The translations under genes and the position numbers were made by a program. Of a stretch of 64,000 bases of DNA, positions 47,600 through 58,477 are shown piece by piece. Positions within the stretch are counted from its first letter, which is position 1, and the number at the start of each line of letters is the position of its first letter. The stretch spans positions 81,258,151 to 81,322,150 of the forward strand of contig NC_133120.1 of assembly GCF_033568475.1 (NCBI RefSeq). The letters are read 5' to 3'. Source of the stretch: Henckelia pumila. Lineage: Eukaryota > Streptophyta > Magnoliopsida > Lamiales > Gesneriaceae. The notes beneath the pieces are model-generated. The model saw only the letters and a list, made by a program, of their open reading frames with translations. It was not told the origin of the DNA and searched no databases.

Positions 47600-50500
47600 T
47601 GCAGGGAGAATTCTAGTGGGAGGAAATTCCACGTTTGCGTTGCTAGATTTAGGAGTCACGCATTCGTTCATCTCCCTAGAGTTTATCGGGCGGGTAGGCA
47701 TCAAGCCTGAGGTTGCTGTTACAGGTTATGATGTCACTATGCCGTCTGTCAGATTCTTACTACCACTAGCATCTGCAGAGATATGAAGATGGAGTTACAG
47801 GGACATACTATCAGAGCAGATTTTGTGGTTTTACCATTGACTGGATTCGATCTGATTTTGGGTATCGATTGGTTGTCAGTCAACAGAGCAGTGATTGATT
47901 TTCGGCAGAGGACAGTGGCAGTGAAACCAGTGGTAGGCGACCAGTTTGTTTTCTATGCATCTCCGAATAGTGAGATCTCGCCTGTTATCTCTTATACACG
48001 TGCGAGGAAGTTATTGAGACGTGGTTGCCAGGGGTTTCTCGCCAGTGTAGTCACTTCATCAGAACCACCTAGCAGATCATTGTCAGATATAGAGGTGGTT
48101 TGTGACTTTTCAGAGGTCTTTCCGGAGGACGTTTCGGGAGTCCCACCAGCTAGAGAGGTGGAGTTCAGTATTGATCTGATACCAGGTACTGTGCCTATCT
48201 CTAAGGCACTGTATCGACTTGCTCCTACTGAGATGAAAGAGTTGAAGGAGCAGATTCAAGAGTTGTTGGAGAAGGGCTTTATTCGTCCTAGCTTTTCTCC
48301 TTGGGGAGCTCCAGTGTTGTTTGTGAAGAAAAAGGATGGTAGCATGAGACTTTGTATCGATTACCGAGAGCTCAACAGGGTCACTGTGAAGAACAAGTAT
48401 CCACTGCCGAGGATTGAGGATTTGTTCGATCAGTTGCAGGAAGCTTCGGTTTTCTCTAAGATCGATCTGTGATCTAGCTATCATCAGTTGAGGGTCAGAG
48501 ATGCAGATGTGTCCAAGACTGCATTTCGGACACGCTATGGGCATTACGAGTTCTTAGTAATGCCGTTTGGATTGACCAATGCTCCAGCGGTCTTCATGGA
48601 TCTCATGAACCGCGTATTTCAGCCGTACTTAGATCAGTTTATCATAGTCTTTATTGATGATATCTTGATCTACTCGAGGAGCATTGAGGAGCATAGATAG
48701 CACTTGCAGACAGCATTGCAGACTTTGAGAGAGCATCGACTGTATGCGAAATTCAGTAAGTGCGAGTTTTGGCTAGAGCAGGTGGCATTTCTTGGCCATA
48801 TAATTTCGAAAGATGGGATAGCGGTGGATCAGACGAAAGTGCAGGCAGTGCAGGATTGGGGAATTCCAAAGAATGCTTCAGAGATTCGCAGTTTCTTGGG
48901 TTTAGCAGGCTACTACCGGAAGTTCATCAAGGGTTTTTCTTATATTGCAGTACCCTTGACTTCCTTGACCATGAAAAATGCAAAGTTTATATGGAGTTCA
49001 GACTGTCAGAGGAGCTTCGATCGACTTAAGGAAGCATTCACATTTGCGCCAGTGTTGGCGATGCCTATTTCACATGAGGAGTTAGTGGTTTACACGGACG
49101 TGTCTAAGCTAGCGTTGGGCGCCATATTGATGCAGAGTGACCGAGTCATTGCCTATGCGTCGAGACAGTTGAAGATTCATGAGCAGAACTATCTGACGCA
49201 TGACTTGAAGCTAGCAGCAGTGATTTTTGCTTTGAAAATCTGGAGGCACTATCTGTATGGTGAGAAGTGCAAGATTTTCACAGACCACAAGAGTCTCAAG
49301 TACTTCTTCACATAGAAGGAGTTGAACATGAGACAGCACCGATGGTTGGAATTAGTTAAGGATTATGACTGTGACATTAGCTACCATCCGGGTAAGGCTA
49401 ATGTAGTGGCTGATGCGTTGAGTCGGAAGACTTCAGTGGTATCTTGTGTGATAGTTCAGTTGCCACTTCAGGAGGAGATTCAGAGATTCGAGCTGGAGTT
49501 GTCCTCGAGCGGTCAGGCACCGAGTTTGACAGTGTTAGTGGTACAGCCGAATCTTCGGAATCGTATCCGAGTTGGACAGCCTGCAGATGAGGAGTTGCAG
49601 CGATTGAGGCAGAGAGATGAAGCCAAGGGCGGGCTTCTCTATACAGTTGTTGATGGTATCGTTCAGTACCGTGGTCGTATGTGGGTACCGAACGTTGATC
49701 AGTTGAGGATTGAGATCTTGACAGAGGCTCATACATCTCCGTATTCCATTCACCCCGGAAGTACGAAGATGTATAGAGATTTGCAGTCATTGTATTGGTG
49801 GCCCGGCATGAAGAGAGATATTGATCGATTTGTATCAGAGTGCTTGACTTGTCAGCAGGTCAAGGCAGAGCATCAGCGTCCTGCAGGGTTACTTAAGCCT
49901 CTACCCATTCCGGAGTGGAAGTGGGAGAACATCACGATGGACTTTGTAGTTGGCCTTCCGAGGAGTACTAGAGGATGTACAGCTATTTGGGTGATCGTGG
50001 ATAGACTCACCAAGTCAGCTCATTTCTTGCCGGTGAGGACTACTTACTCATTGACGCAGTATGCAGAGCTTTACATCAAGGAGATTGTTAGACTGCATGG
50101 CATACCAGTGTCGATAGTATCGGACAGAGATCCGAGATTTACGTCTGCATTCTGGAAGAGTTTGCACACAGCTTTGGGGACTCGGCTATTATTCAGTACA
50201 GCGTTCCATCCCCAGACAGATGGTCAGTCGGAGAGGGTGATCCAGATTCTTGAGGATCTACTGAGAGCTTGTGTCATTGATTTTCAGGGCTCTTGGGAGA
50301 CTAGACTGCCATTAGTGGAGTTTACCTATAACAACAGTTTTCAGTCGTCTATAGGTATGGCTCCTTATGCAGCTCTCTACGGGAGGAGATGTAGATCGCC
50401 AGTGCATTGGGATGAGGTTGGCGAGAGGATTTTACTTGGCCCCGAGATTGTACAGCAGACTGCCGATATTGTGACACAGATACGGGATCGTATGAGGACA

Positions 50501-50977
50501 GCTCAGAGTCGTCAGAAGAGTTATGCTGATACTCGACGATGAGATCTTGGGTTTGTAGTAGGTGATCATGTGTTTTTGAAAGTATCACCTATGAAAGGGG
50601 TGATGAGATTTGGTCGCAGAGGCAAGTTGAATCCGAGATATATTGGGCCATTTGAGATCTTGGAGAGAGTTGGCACTTTGGCATACCGTTTAGCACTACC
50701 GCCAGGGCTTGCAGCAGTGCACAACGTATTCCATGTATCCATGCTTCGGAGATACATCTCTAATCCGACGCATGTGTTGGATTACGAGCCTTTGCAGTTA
50801 GCACCAGATCTAGCATTTGAGGAGAGGCCTGTTCGGATCTTAGCCAGAGAGGAGCGGAGATTGAGGACGCGGGTCATACCGATGGTCAAAGTCCAACGGC
50901 AAAATCATTTCGAGGAGGAAGCCACTTGGGAGACCGAGGCAGACATGAGGACTCGCTACCCGGAGTTATTCGAGTAA
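47600..50977 (+). pseudogene. Gypsy pol (protease, RT, RNase H, integrase, chromodomain), four stops
   Basis: In order: protease remnant (LLDLGVTHSFISLEF near 47640, with D and S but G-to-V altered spacing, then a frame break), RT from about 48090 ([20 protein letters not shown]; active site [11 protein letters not shown] at about 48650), RNase H ([20 protein letters not shown]), integrase (HPGSTKMYRDLQSLYWWPGM with C-x2-C, then DFVVGL, SDRDPRFTS and FHPQTDGQSE) and a C-terminal chromodomain-like piece (VQRQNHFEEEATWETEADMR). TGA at about 48471, TAG at 48698, TAG at 49313 and TGA at 50540 interrupt it; each fits a C-to-T change from CGA or CAG. Confidence 0.9.
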
Positions 50978-51022
50978 GCACTTTAATTTCGAGGACGAAA
51001 TTCAATTTAAGGGGGGGAGAAT

Positions 51023-53585
51023 TGTAACACCCGAAAATTTTAATACGTAAATTTGCATGCATAATTAAGGAAAATAATTATTTAAAATTTATATTTGGGG
51101 TTAAATGTATTTATGTGATATTATGTGAAATATATGCATGATTTAAATGTATTTTAGCATTTAACCCGCAAGTATGGTATTTTTAGATTTTTAAGGAATT
51201 AATTGTTTTGTTCGCGTAGACGGGACCTTGGACGGACGAGATATTCTTAGCCAAAAATATTTTATGAGTTTTATGAGCCTTAAAATAATATTTTAAGATA
51301 TTTTGTCAAGAAAATTTTAGTATTTAGCTATATATTTATTTAAGGGTTGATTTTTAGCCAAAATAAGTTATTTTATGGACTTTTATTAATTTTTAAAAAT
51401 CCTCTATATTAATATTTCGAGATTTGAGATATTTTATCAGATTGTTATTATTATTTGAGAGTTTAAAATATTTTGTTTAATGTATAATATCTTTCTATTG
51501 AGTAATATCTATTATTATTCAATTATCTACTAATAATTTAAACCTAAATCACTCCCTAATCTATTCCCAAACCCCATCAGCCGACACTCATCACTCTCAC
51601 CCCCCATCCCACGCCTTTCAGCAGAAAACTTCAAGCCCCATAGCCGATCAAGCTCTAGTTTTGAAGGTTTTTGGTCCGTTCATCATCCCGGAGACCCGTA
51701 AATGCATCAACTCTCGTCAAATAAATTCAAGGCATGTCTAAAACTTTTCTTTGGCCACCATATAAGCTATATATCATGCATGCAATCTTTCTTAAGGATT
51801 TATTATTGCTTGGTTCGAATTTATGCAAATATTGTGGTTTGATGCATGCTTTTGGTGATTTCTTGTTCATGCTCATGTTTTATCCATCAAGGTTCGGTCC
51901 AGGGCAGTTAGCTGAGGGTCAAGGGGTGTCTTAGGGTCCTCATGGTCGAGTGATGTGGTTGGAAAGGGGCTGGATGGGTCAAAGTCGAAGCAATCACTTC
52001 TGGTGCATGGTTTGCACAGGTTTAGGCTTCTGTGGAAAAGAGGTTCGTTCTCCTTCCTTAGGATACCATTTTGGGTGAGGTTTGTTGGGTTTGAAAGCTT
52101 TAGATGTTGGCTAAGATTGAGAGGTGGTTTCGTGGCCTTTGGTGGTCTGAGTCGTCGGCACAAAGCAAAACGCTGGGACTGCTCGCGTTTGCACGTGAGC
52201 TGAGGACGGGGCGACTTGCAGGGATTCGTTCTCCTTCGTTAGGACTCCATTTTGGCTGGTTTTTGGCTTTCTGGAAACGTCTTGAAGTCCTCTAGGTGTA
52301 GATGGTGGAGCTCTATCCGGTAGATGGCCAGAGTTGGCCGGAAGCAAGCCACAAAGCCTGCTGCTCACGGCTAAGGAGAGCTGGGAAGGGGGAGCTACGG
52401 GTTTAGGGTCCAGGAGGGGTTCCGGGTCGGCTCTGGGCTCTGGGTCAGATCTGTTCTGGGGTGTAGTGGGTCGGGTCAGGTGGTCCGGGTCCGGGTTAGG
52501 TGGGCCGGGCTCGAGTATTTTAATTTTTAAGCATTTAATAGTTTAAGTGTATTTTGAGCTTTAATAATTAGTTAGAAAATTATTTGGGCCTCCAAATAAT
52601 TTTATTTGGGCCTTAAATAATTTATTTAAGTTAGCCTAATAATTTTTATGGGCTTGGAAGCCCATGAATATTTTTGGGCCAGTCAGTGGATTTTTGGGCC
52701 AGTCTAGAATTTTATTGGGTTTAATTAAATTAATGGGCTTAAATATTTTTATTTAGGACCAGTTAAGTTAATCAAGTTATTTGGGCTAAGATATGATTAT
52801 TGGATTTTATTTAAGTTTAATGGGCTTAGAGTGAGTGATCAGCAGTTTGGACCAACCCATGAAAAATAAATAAGTTCGGAATATATATTTAATTATTTTT
52901 ATGCATGAAGTCTATTTTAAGTATATTATGAAAAATTAATTAAATATATATTACGGACATATTTTTAGTGCATGCATTCATGAAATTTCTTATGTATATA
53001 ATTATGTAAATGATGAGCAATAAAATATTTTGGTGGAAATTGAAGTATGTATGACATATGGATGGTTTTCCACCATATGATTCGGTAGTTTTACTACCAT
53101 AGGGGTGGTTATCCATCATATGATTCGGTAGTTTACTACCATAGGAGGTGATTTATCACCGCCATCGTACGTTGATTCAGGAGACTGATCAGTCGACACA
53201 TGAGCGTCATACTTATGGATAGGACCATCTTCAGGTTTCAAAAACATTGCTCAATTATGTTATATATGATGAAGAAATAATATTTTTATGATTATGGTTA
53301 TGATTCAGTTTATGATTCAGCAGTTTTATTATGTGATGAAAATATTTTCATGCATGCTCATGTACATGTATATGTATTAGTAATTATGTGATGCATTATT
53401 TTTAACCTTGTTATAAATGATTAGACATGTTGAGCCCCTAGGCTCACTACGCTTATATGGTGCAAGTGAGCATGATGACGTTTATGTAGCTCCTACCGGT
53501 GGTGAGGACTTATGAGCTCACGGAGCAGTGGACCCTGTGACCGTCGCAACTATTTAGTTTATTATATTGAATTTTGAAACATGTT
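51023..53585 (+). repeat. 3-prime LTR of the Gypsy element, truncated
   Basis: Aligns with 43449..45951 of the first LTR and lacks its last 220 bp. It also has about 60 bp near 52600 (GGGCCTTAAATAATTT) absent from the first LTR, and lacks a few bp near 51240. Confidence 0.9.
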
Positions 53586-54460
53586 CTTTTTGAGTGATTT
53601 TCATTTTCACTCGTATTTTCATGCTGCCTTTTTGGTGGGTGGTTCGTGACGTTCTTTTGAGATGAGTTATTGAAGTAACTATCTCGATTATTTTCATATC
53701 CACGACCGCGACCACGACCGCGATCATTTTTACGTTCACGTCCACGTCCACGTCCACGCCCACATCCTCGACCTTGTCCACGACCAAAATCTGTTCTATG
53801 ACTTTGATTTTGATTTTCATTTTTCATTACGACATTTGCTTCAGGAAATGCCGTTGATCCAGTGGGTCGGGATTGATGATTTCTTATTAACAATTCGTTG
53901 TTCTTTTCCGCCACAAGAAGACATGCAATGAGTTCAGAATATCTCGTAAAACCACGCACTCTATACTGTTGCTGTAGAGTTATATTTGATGCGTGAAAAG
54001 TGAAAAATATTTTCTCAAGCATTTCCATCTCTGTGACTTCAAGTCCACAGAATTTTAATTACGAGACTATTCGATACATCGCAGAATTATAATCACTGAC
54101 TTTTTTAAAGTCTTGGAATCTTCAAGTATTTCATTCATCACGGGCGGTCGGGAGTATCACTTCCCTTATATGCTCAAATCTTTCTTTCAACCCTTTCCAT
54201 AAAATCATTGGGTCTTTTTCTGTGAGATACTCACATTTCAACCCTTCATCAAGATGTCGGCGTAAGAAAATCATTGTCTTTGCTTTATCTTGTGATGTTG
54301 ATATATTAATTTCTTTGATGGTATCACTTAGACCCAATGACTCAAGATGCATCTCAACATCAAGAGTCCATGGCATATAATTTTTTCCAGTGATATCGAG
54401 TGCAACGAATTCAAGCTTTGCCAAGTTTGACATGGTGGTACTAGAAAAATAACAATGCAT
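53586..54460 (-). pseudogene. Outer Copia gag N-terminal part
   Basis: 54131..54460 begins (after a short leader) MSNLAKLEFVALDITGKNYM, the gag start of this Copia group. After a frame break, 53586..54028 continues through EKIFFTFHASN into an Arg-Gly repeat (GRGRGRGRERKNDRGRGRGR), an RNA-binding type tail. The frame is cut at 53585 by the Gypsy junction, with its zinc knuckle displaced to 43254..43447. Confidence 0.85.
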
Positions 54461-55288
54461 TTTATTAGTTAATTTCCATTAATATGACAATACAAAATAA
54501 TGGAAAAATAAAAATTACAAGTGCGTATACAAATAGATAAAAAGTATGTGGTGAAAAATCGCTGGTGAGTACAAGACTCATGAGCATGATGATCATAATC
54601 GTTATGAAAAATAGCCTTATAAATGCCATCATCTCCATCTTCGAAAAATCGAGTAAAAATATTTTGAGAGAAAGAGTGAATTTTGGTGTGATTGAAAATA
54701 AGTTTGAGTGAACATATTTATAGGCAAAAAACTAGCCGTTTGTGACCGTTGAGAGTAAAGAAAAAATCGAGTATATGTTGAATAAAAATTCGTGATAATG
54801 ATGCAATGCATATAATGATAATCATAATTAAATAATTATGTATATCATATCACATTATTATAAGGTCAGTGTCGTAGACAGCCTTTTATATAATATTGTG
54901 AAATTATACCAATATAGTTAGTATAAAGTCAGGTATAGTATATCATATCACATTATTATAAGATCGGTGTCATAGACAACCTTTTATATAATAACATGAG
55001 ATTATACAAATATGATTATATTGTTTAAGAACCTTAGAGGCTTTTATACTTATCGTATCTCTTACCGGGAGTGTGGGATGTCGTCTTAACATCCTCCCAT
55101 GATTTATAACAAGTTTTGAAAAAAACTTATTTTTTTTTCATAACATGATATTATATATTAATATATACACAATAAAAATATATAAACAGTAAAATAAAAA
55201 TTCTTACTTGTTGAATATTTTTGACTTCTTCTTGTATTTTGGAGCGTCGAAAATTATAGAGAACCTTCGAGCGATCGTGTTGATAACG

Positions 55289-55562
55289 TGTTGTGAAAAA
55301 GTAAAAATTTATGGTAAAAAGTAAAAACTCCAAAACTCAAAATATATCAAACTCTACACTTTATAAAATTTTTCTCTCAACTCAATTGTATTTTCATCAC
55401 AAATGAAGACCTATTTATAGATCCATATTTGAGATTAGTCCAAAAATTAAAACATCATCATCTACATCATCACACACTAATTTTCCACATTTTACAACTC
55501 AATATTCAACATTCAACATTCAATATTCAATATTCAACATAATAATAATATATTTTTCAACA
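55289..55562 (-). repeat. 5-prime LTR of the outer Copia element
   Basis: 274 bp. Four substitutions and two single-base indels against 39219..39492. Confidence 0.94.
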
Positions 55563-57162
55563 ACCTTTAGTTTTTTTAAAAATTGTAAACAAAAATTATT
55601 ATTATTATTAAAATAATAAAATATCATTCAAACCCCTCTTCTATCAACCAACAATCCAAGTTTGAAGAGTGCCCATATTATTTTAATTCATCTCTATTGC
55701 CCTTTGTATGTACTCCAATCAAGTCATCATCAATTAATCAAATAAAAAATATATATTTGAATGTTAGTTTAATTACTTATATTAAAATAGATATATTTTT
55801 TTGTATTTTGTCGAATATAGTTATTATTAATTATTTTCAAAAAAATTTCAAATCATAAAAAATATTGTATGTTATATCTGAAATTAAAAAAAATATTATT
55901 TATATTTTGTTAATTATACATATATATATCTTTGTGTATTCTTTGGTTTTTTGCCTCTCTTTGATAAAATTTTTGGACCTGTTCTTGTGTATAGGCACTA
56001 TCTCAATATACATTCAATGATTGAGATTTATCAATACGTGTGAGTCATATTATTTTTTTAGTAGACCTCATAAATATTTATAAATCTTCATCCATGACCA
56101 TAACTACATTACTGAGATGGTGCGAGTAAATATATGATGAAATTACTCGTGAAACACCGCTTCAAATTTGGGGGAAAAAAATCTGCTTTTCGATTTCATT
56201 AACAATCCGATTGTCGAATTTTTATTGATGTGACAAATTTTTAAATACGATAAAATTGGAAAATGGTTCCAATTTGTTGATTGTGGCAATCAATTCTCTT
56301 TCCTTGCAAACTTACCCATAATTGTATATTTGTATTACTTCATACATAACTCTTCTTTTTAGTTTTTTTTCCCCTAAAATATTTGTTTTTCTCACAAGTT
56401 ATCATAATCACATGTAAAAACTCTTAGATCATCCAATTGGTCAATTTTGTGAAACGATTAACCGATTCGACCAATAAAAAAATATTACAATTTATGTCAA
56501 AAGTAATATTTTTCACTATAAATATGAATCGGATCAACCCTTGTCACAAGAGCTCTAGTCTATTATTAAGGTTGTCGTTGAATTCAAAGAGTTGGATTTG
56601 AGAAAAATATTTGGGAGAAGGATTGTAGTAACTCTATTTCGTGGAAACTTGAGATTCATCGCACTGATAATTAGATGGATCCGAATACACACCATTAGCC
56701 AATTTAGTTTAGGTAATGTTTGATAGAGTTTTTAGAAAGCATTTTTTAATCTTTTCTTAATAAAATTTTGAAATTTTGTCGACGAAAAGCTGACAAATGC
56801 TTCACAGAAGCTATCCTAAACACTAACTAAATCTTTGACGCTACCCGGCCCGTTCATCCATAAAATCTATAAAATTCTTTTAACTTCATGTAACGGGTTC
56901 GTGACCAATTGTTAATTGTAGAAAGATAAAATGGAATAGAATCCACTTATAACTTGCGGCAAAAGTTGACGAAAAGAATAAATCATCTCTTTTTATTTTA
57001 AAGAAACAAATAAAAACAATTGACTATTCAAATTACACTTGCCTTGTATGCACGTATTCTTGGTCTCCATACCTTTCCTACGTCCATGCATGCAATATTT
57101 AGGTGCCATTTAATGCTGTATATGTCTTCTACTTCTAATTTTAGAGCTCCGAATTAGAAATT
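55563..57162. other. Gene-free region upstream of the thaumatin-like gene
   Basis: AT-rich. Holds a diverged dispersed repeat at 56430-56560 (TTGTGAAACGATTAACCGATTCGACC ends, TATTTTTCACTATAAATATG middle; related to 34205) and the second copy of a short MITE (56712..56827). The last few hundred bases are presumably the promoter. Confidence 0.5.
56712..56827. mobile_element. Short MITE, copy 2
   Basis: GGTAATGTTTGATAGAG...AGAAAGCATTT at the left and, inverted at the right, GTTAGTGTTTAGGATAGC...TGAAGCATTT. It belongs to the family of 33941..34036. Confidence 0.6.
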
Positions 57163-58228
57163 ATGGCGGCGGCCTCTAGATTTTATCATGTACCAGTAAT
57201 TTTCTCCGTTTTGCTACTTCTGATAACGGGTACGTATACTACTACTAATTTACTCTCTCTTTGGATATTGCAAGTTTATATATGTTTTTTTGCAAGATTA
57301 GCAATGTATTGTGGGTGAACTTGTGCATGCATGCATGAACAGGACTACCATTTTCGGAATGCGGTAGAATCTTCACCATAGTGAACTACTGCAAGGAAAC
57401 AATCTGGCCAGCCATCACACCCGGGGAGAGCTTCGGCGGCGGTGGATTCTCCCTCAAGCCTGGCCAGACAGAGGTACTTACCGCTCCGGTCGGTTGGTCG
57501 GGCCGCATATGGGGTCGAACCGGCTGCAACTTCGACCGGAACGGAAACGGCCCTTGCCAAACTGGTAGCTGCGGCACTTCTCTCAAATGCACCGCATCAG
57601 GCAAACCACCAGCCTCGTTAGCCGAATTCACGTTGGCTGGCACGGATTTCTACGACGTCAGTCTTGTCGACGGCTTCAACTTGCCGATGACCGTGACGCC
57701 GATAAATGGGAAGGGTAACTGTAGTGTTGCAGGCTGCTTTTCAGACTTGAGGCAGAATTGCCCGGCTGAACTGGCCGTGAAAGGTGGCGGAAGGACTGTG
57801 GCTTGCAGAAGTGCCTGTGATGTGCTCAACACAGACGAGTATTGCTGCCGGGGGGTGTATGGGAATCCGACTACATGCCAGCCTACGTACTATTCGAAAA
57901 TATTCAAACAAGCTTGCCCCAAGGCATATAGTTATGCTTATGATGACCCGACCAGTATTTTTACGTGTTCCGGGACCGACTATGTCGTTGCATTCTGCTC
58001 CTCAAGGTACATACTTTGCCACAATTTGTGTATTGACAAATCATTTGATCTTTAGGCATGAACTTCCGTGGTGATGGGGGTAATTTTTGCAGAGGGCAAA
58101 CAATGTGCACATATCACAACCAGAGATTGGTGTGCAGTGGATCAGTGGGATCGAGTCCCCAGTACAGATGGGGGATGACAATTATTGCTCTGATAATAGC
58201 AAGTGCAACTGCCATATTAACTTTCTAA
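57163..58228 (+). CDS. Thaumatin-like protein (PR-5 family) with C-terminal anchor
   Basis: Three exons, 57163..57229, 57343..58006 and 58093..58228, total 867 nt for 288 residues with phases closing. A signal peptide (residues about 1-28, core VPVIFSVLLLLITGLPF) is followed by a thaumatin domain starting ECGRIFTIVNYCKETIWPAI. All 16 cysteines of the domain are present, plus one in ECG. The REDDD cleft residues are visible (GRTGCNFD, LAEFTL, GTDFYDVSLVDGFN). After FCSSR a Ser-rich linker carries two more cysteines and ends in a hydrophobic helix (WGMTIIALIIASATAILTF), so it is probably GPI-linked or membrane-anchored instead of soluble. Relatives bind beta-glucans and act in defence. It faces the DnaJ gene tail to tail. 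Confidence 0.9.
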
Positions 58229-58477
58229 GTACTTGATTACATAATAGTTTTTGAAACTTAGTTTGATGGATTCACCCTGTGGTGGAGTATTTGATTTATG
58301 GTGACTTATAGTCTCGGTGCGAATCACGATAAATTCGTAGGTGCGACCGAGAGTGTACATTTGAGAAGGAGTCCTGAAGTTCTTACAAGTATATTGGCTA
58401 GATTTGTTCGTCTGCCTTAATTAACAAAATTTCTAACTCCAACTCTGGGTAAAGAATTTTGTAGAGAAAACCACCAT

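Larger units (their letters stand above)
43449..53585 (+). mobile_element. Nested Ty3/Gypsy element (Tekay/Del-like chromovirus), 3-prime truncated
   Basis: The 5-prime LTR 43449..46171 (TGTAACACCC...GGCGTTTCA) is followed by a TGGTATCAGAGC tRNA-Met primer site (46174-46185), gag, protease, RT, RNase H, integrase and a chromodomain-like tail. A purine tract (AAGGGGGGGAGAA) precedes the second LTR at 51023. The second LTR lacks about the last 220 bp and stops at a 9-bp microhomology (AAACATGTT, 53577-53585) with the outer element. The left flank CAAAC would be one half of the target duplication, and the right junction still reads AAAC. LTR differences are about 2 percent in the first 700 bp. 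Four in-frame stops disable pol. Confidence 0.92.
39219..55562 (-). mobile_element. Copia LTR retrotransposon carrying a nested Gypsy insertion
   Basis: Ends are 274-bp LTRs (TGTTGAAAAATATATT...CTTTTTCACAACA on the minus strand). Flanking 5-mers are ATCTT (39214-39218) and ACCTT (55563-55567), a target duplication with one mismatch. The purine tract (complement of CTCCCCCTTG) borders the 3-prime LTR. A primer site (TTATCAACACGATCG on the minus strand) borders the 5-prime LTR. Internal order on the minus strand is gag (54460 down to 53586, then 43447), protease, integrase, RT and RNase H. A plus-strand Gypsy element interrupts gag just before its zinc knuckle. LTRs differ by four substitutions and two indels in 274 bp. 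Many stops and frameshifts make it defective. Confidence 0.93.

Noticed and set aside
43449-53585. ORFs of about 60-100 aa in the Gypsy LTRs (both strands, near 44300-44790 and 51870-52370)
   Set aside because: They occur in both LTRs, differ freely between them and resemble no protein; chance frames in GC-richer LTR sequence.
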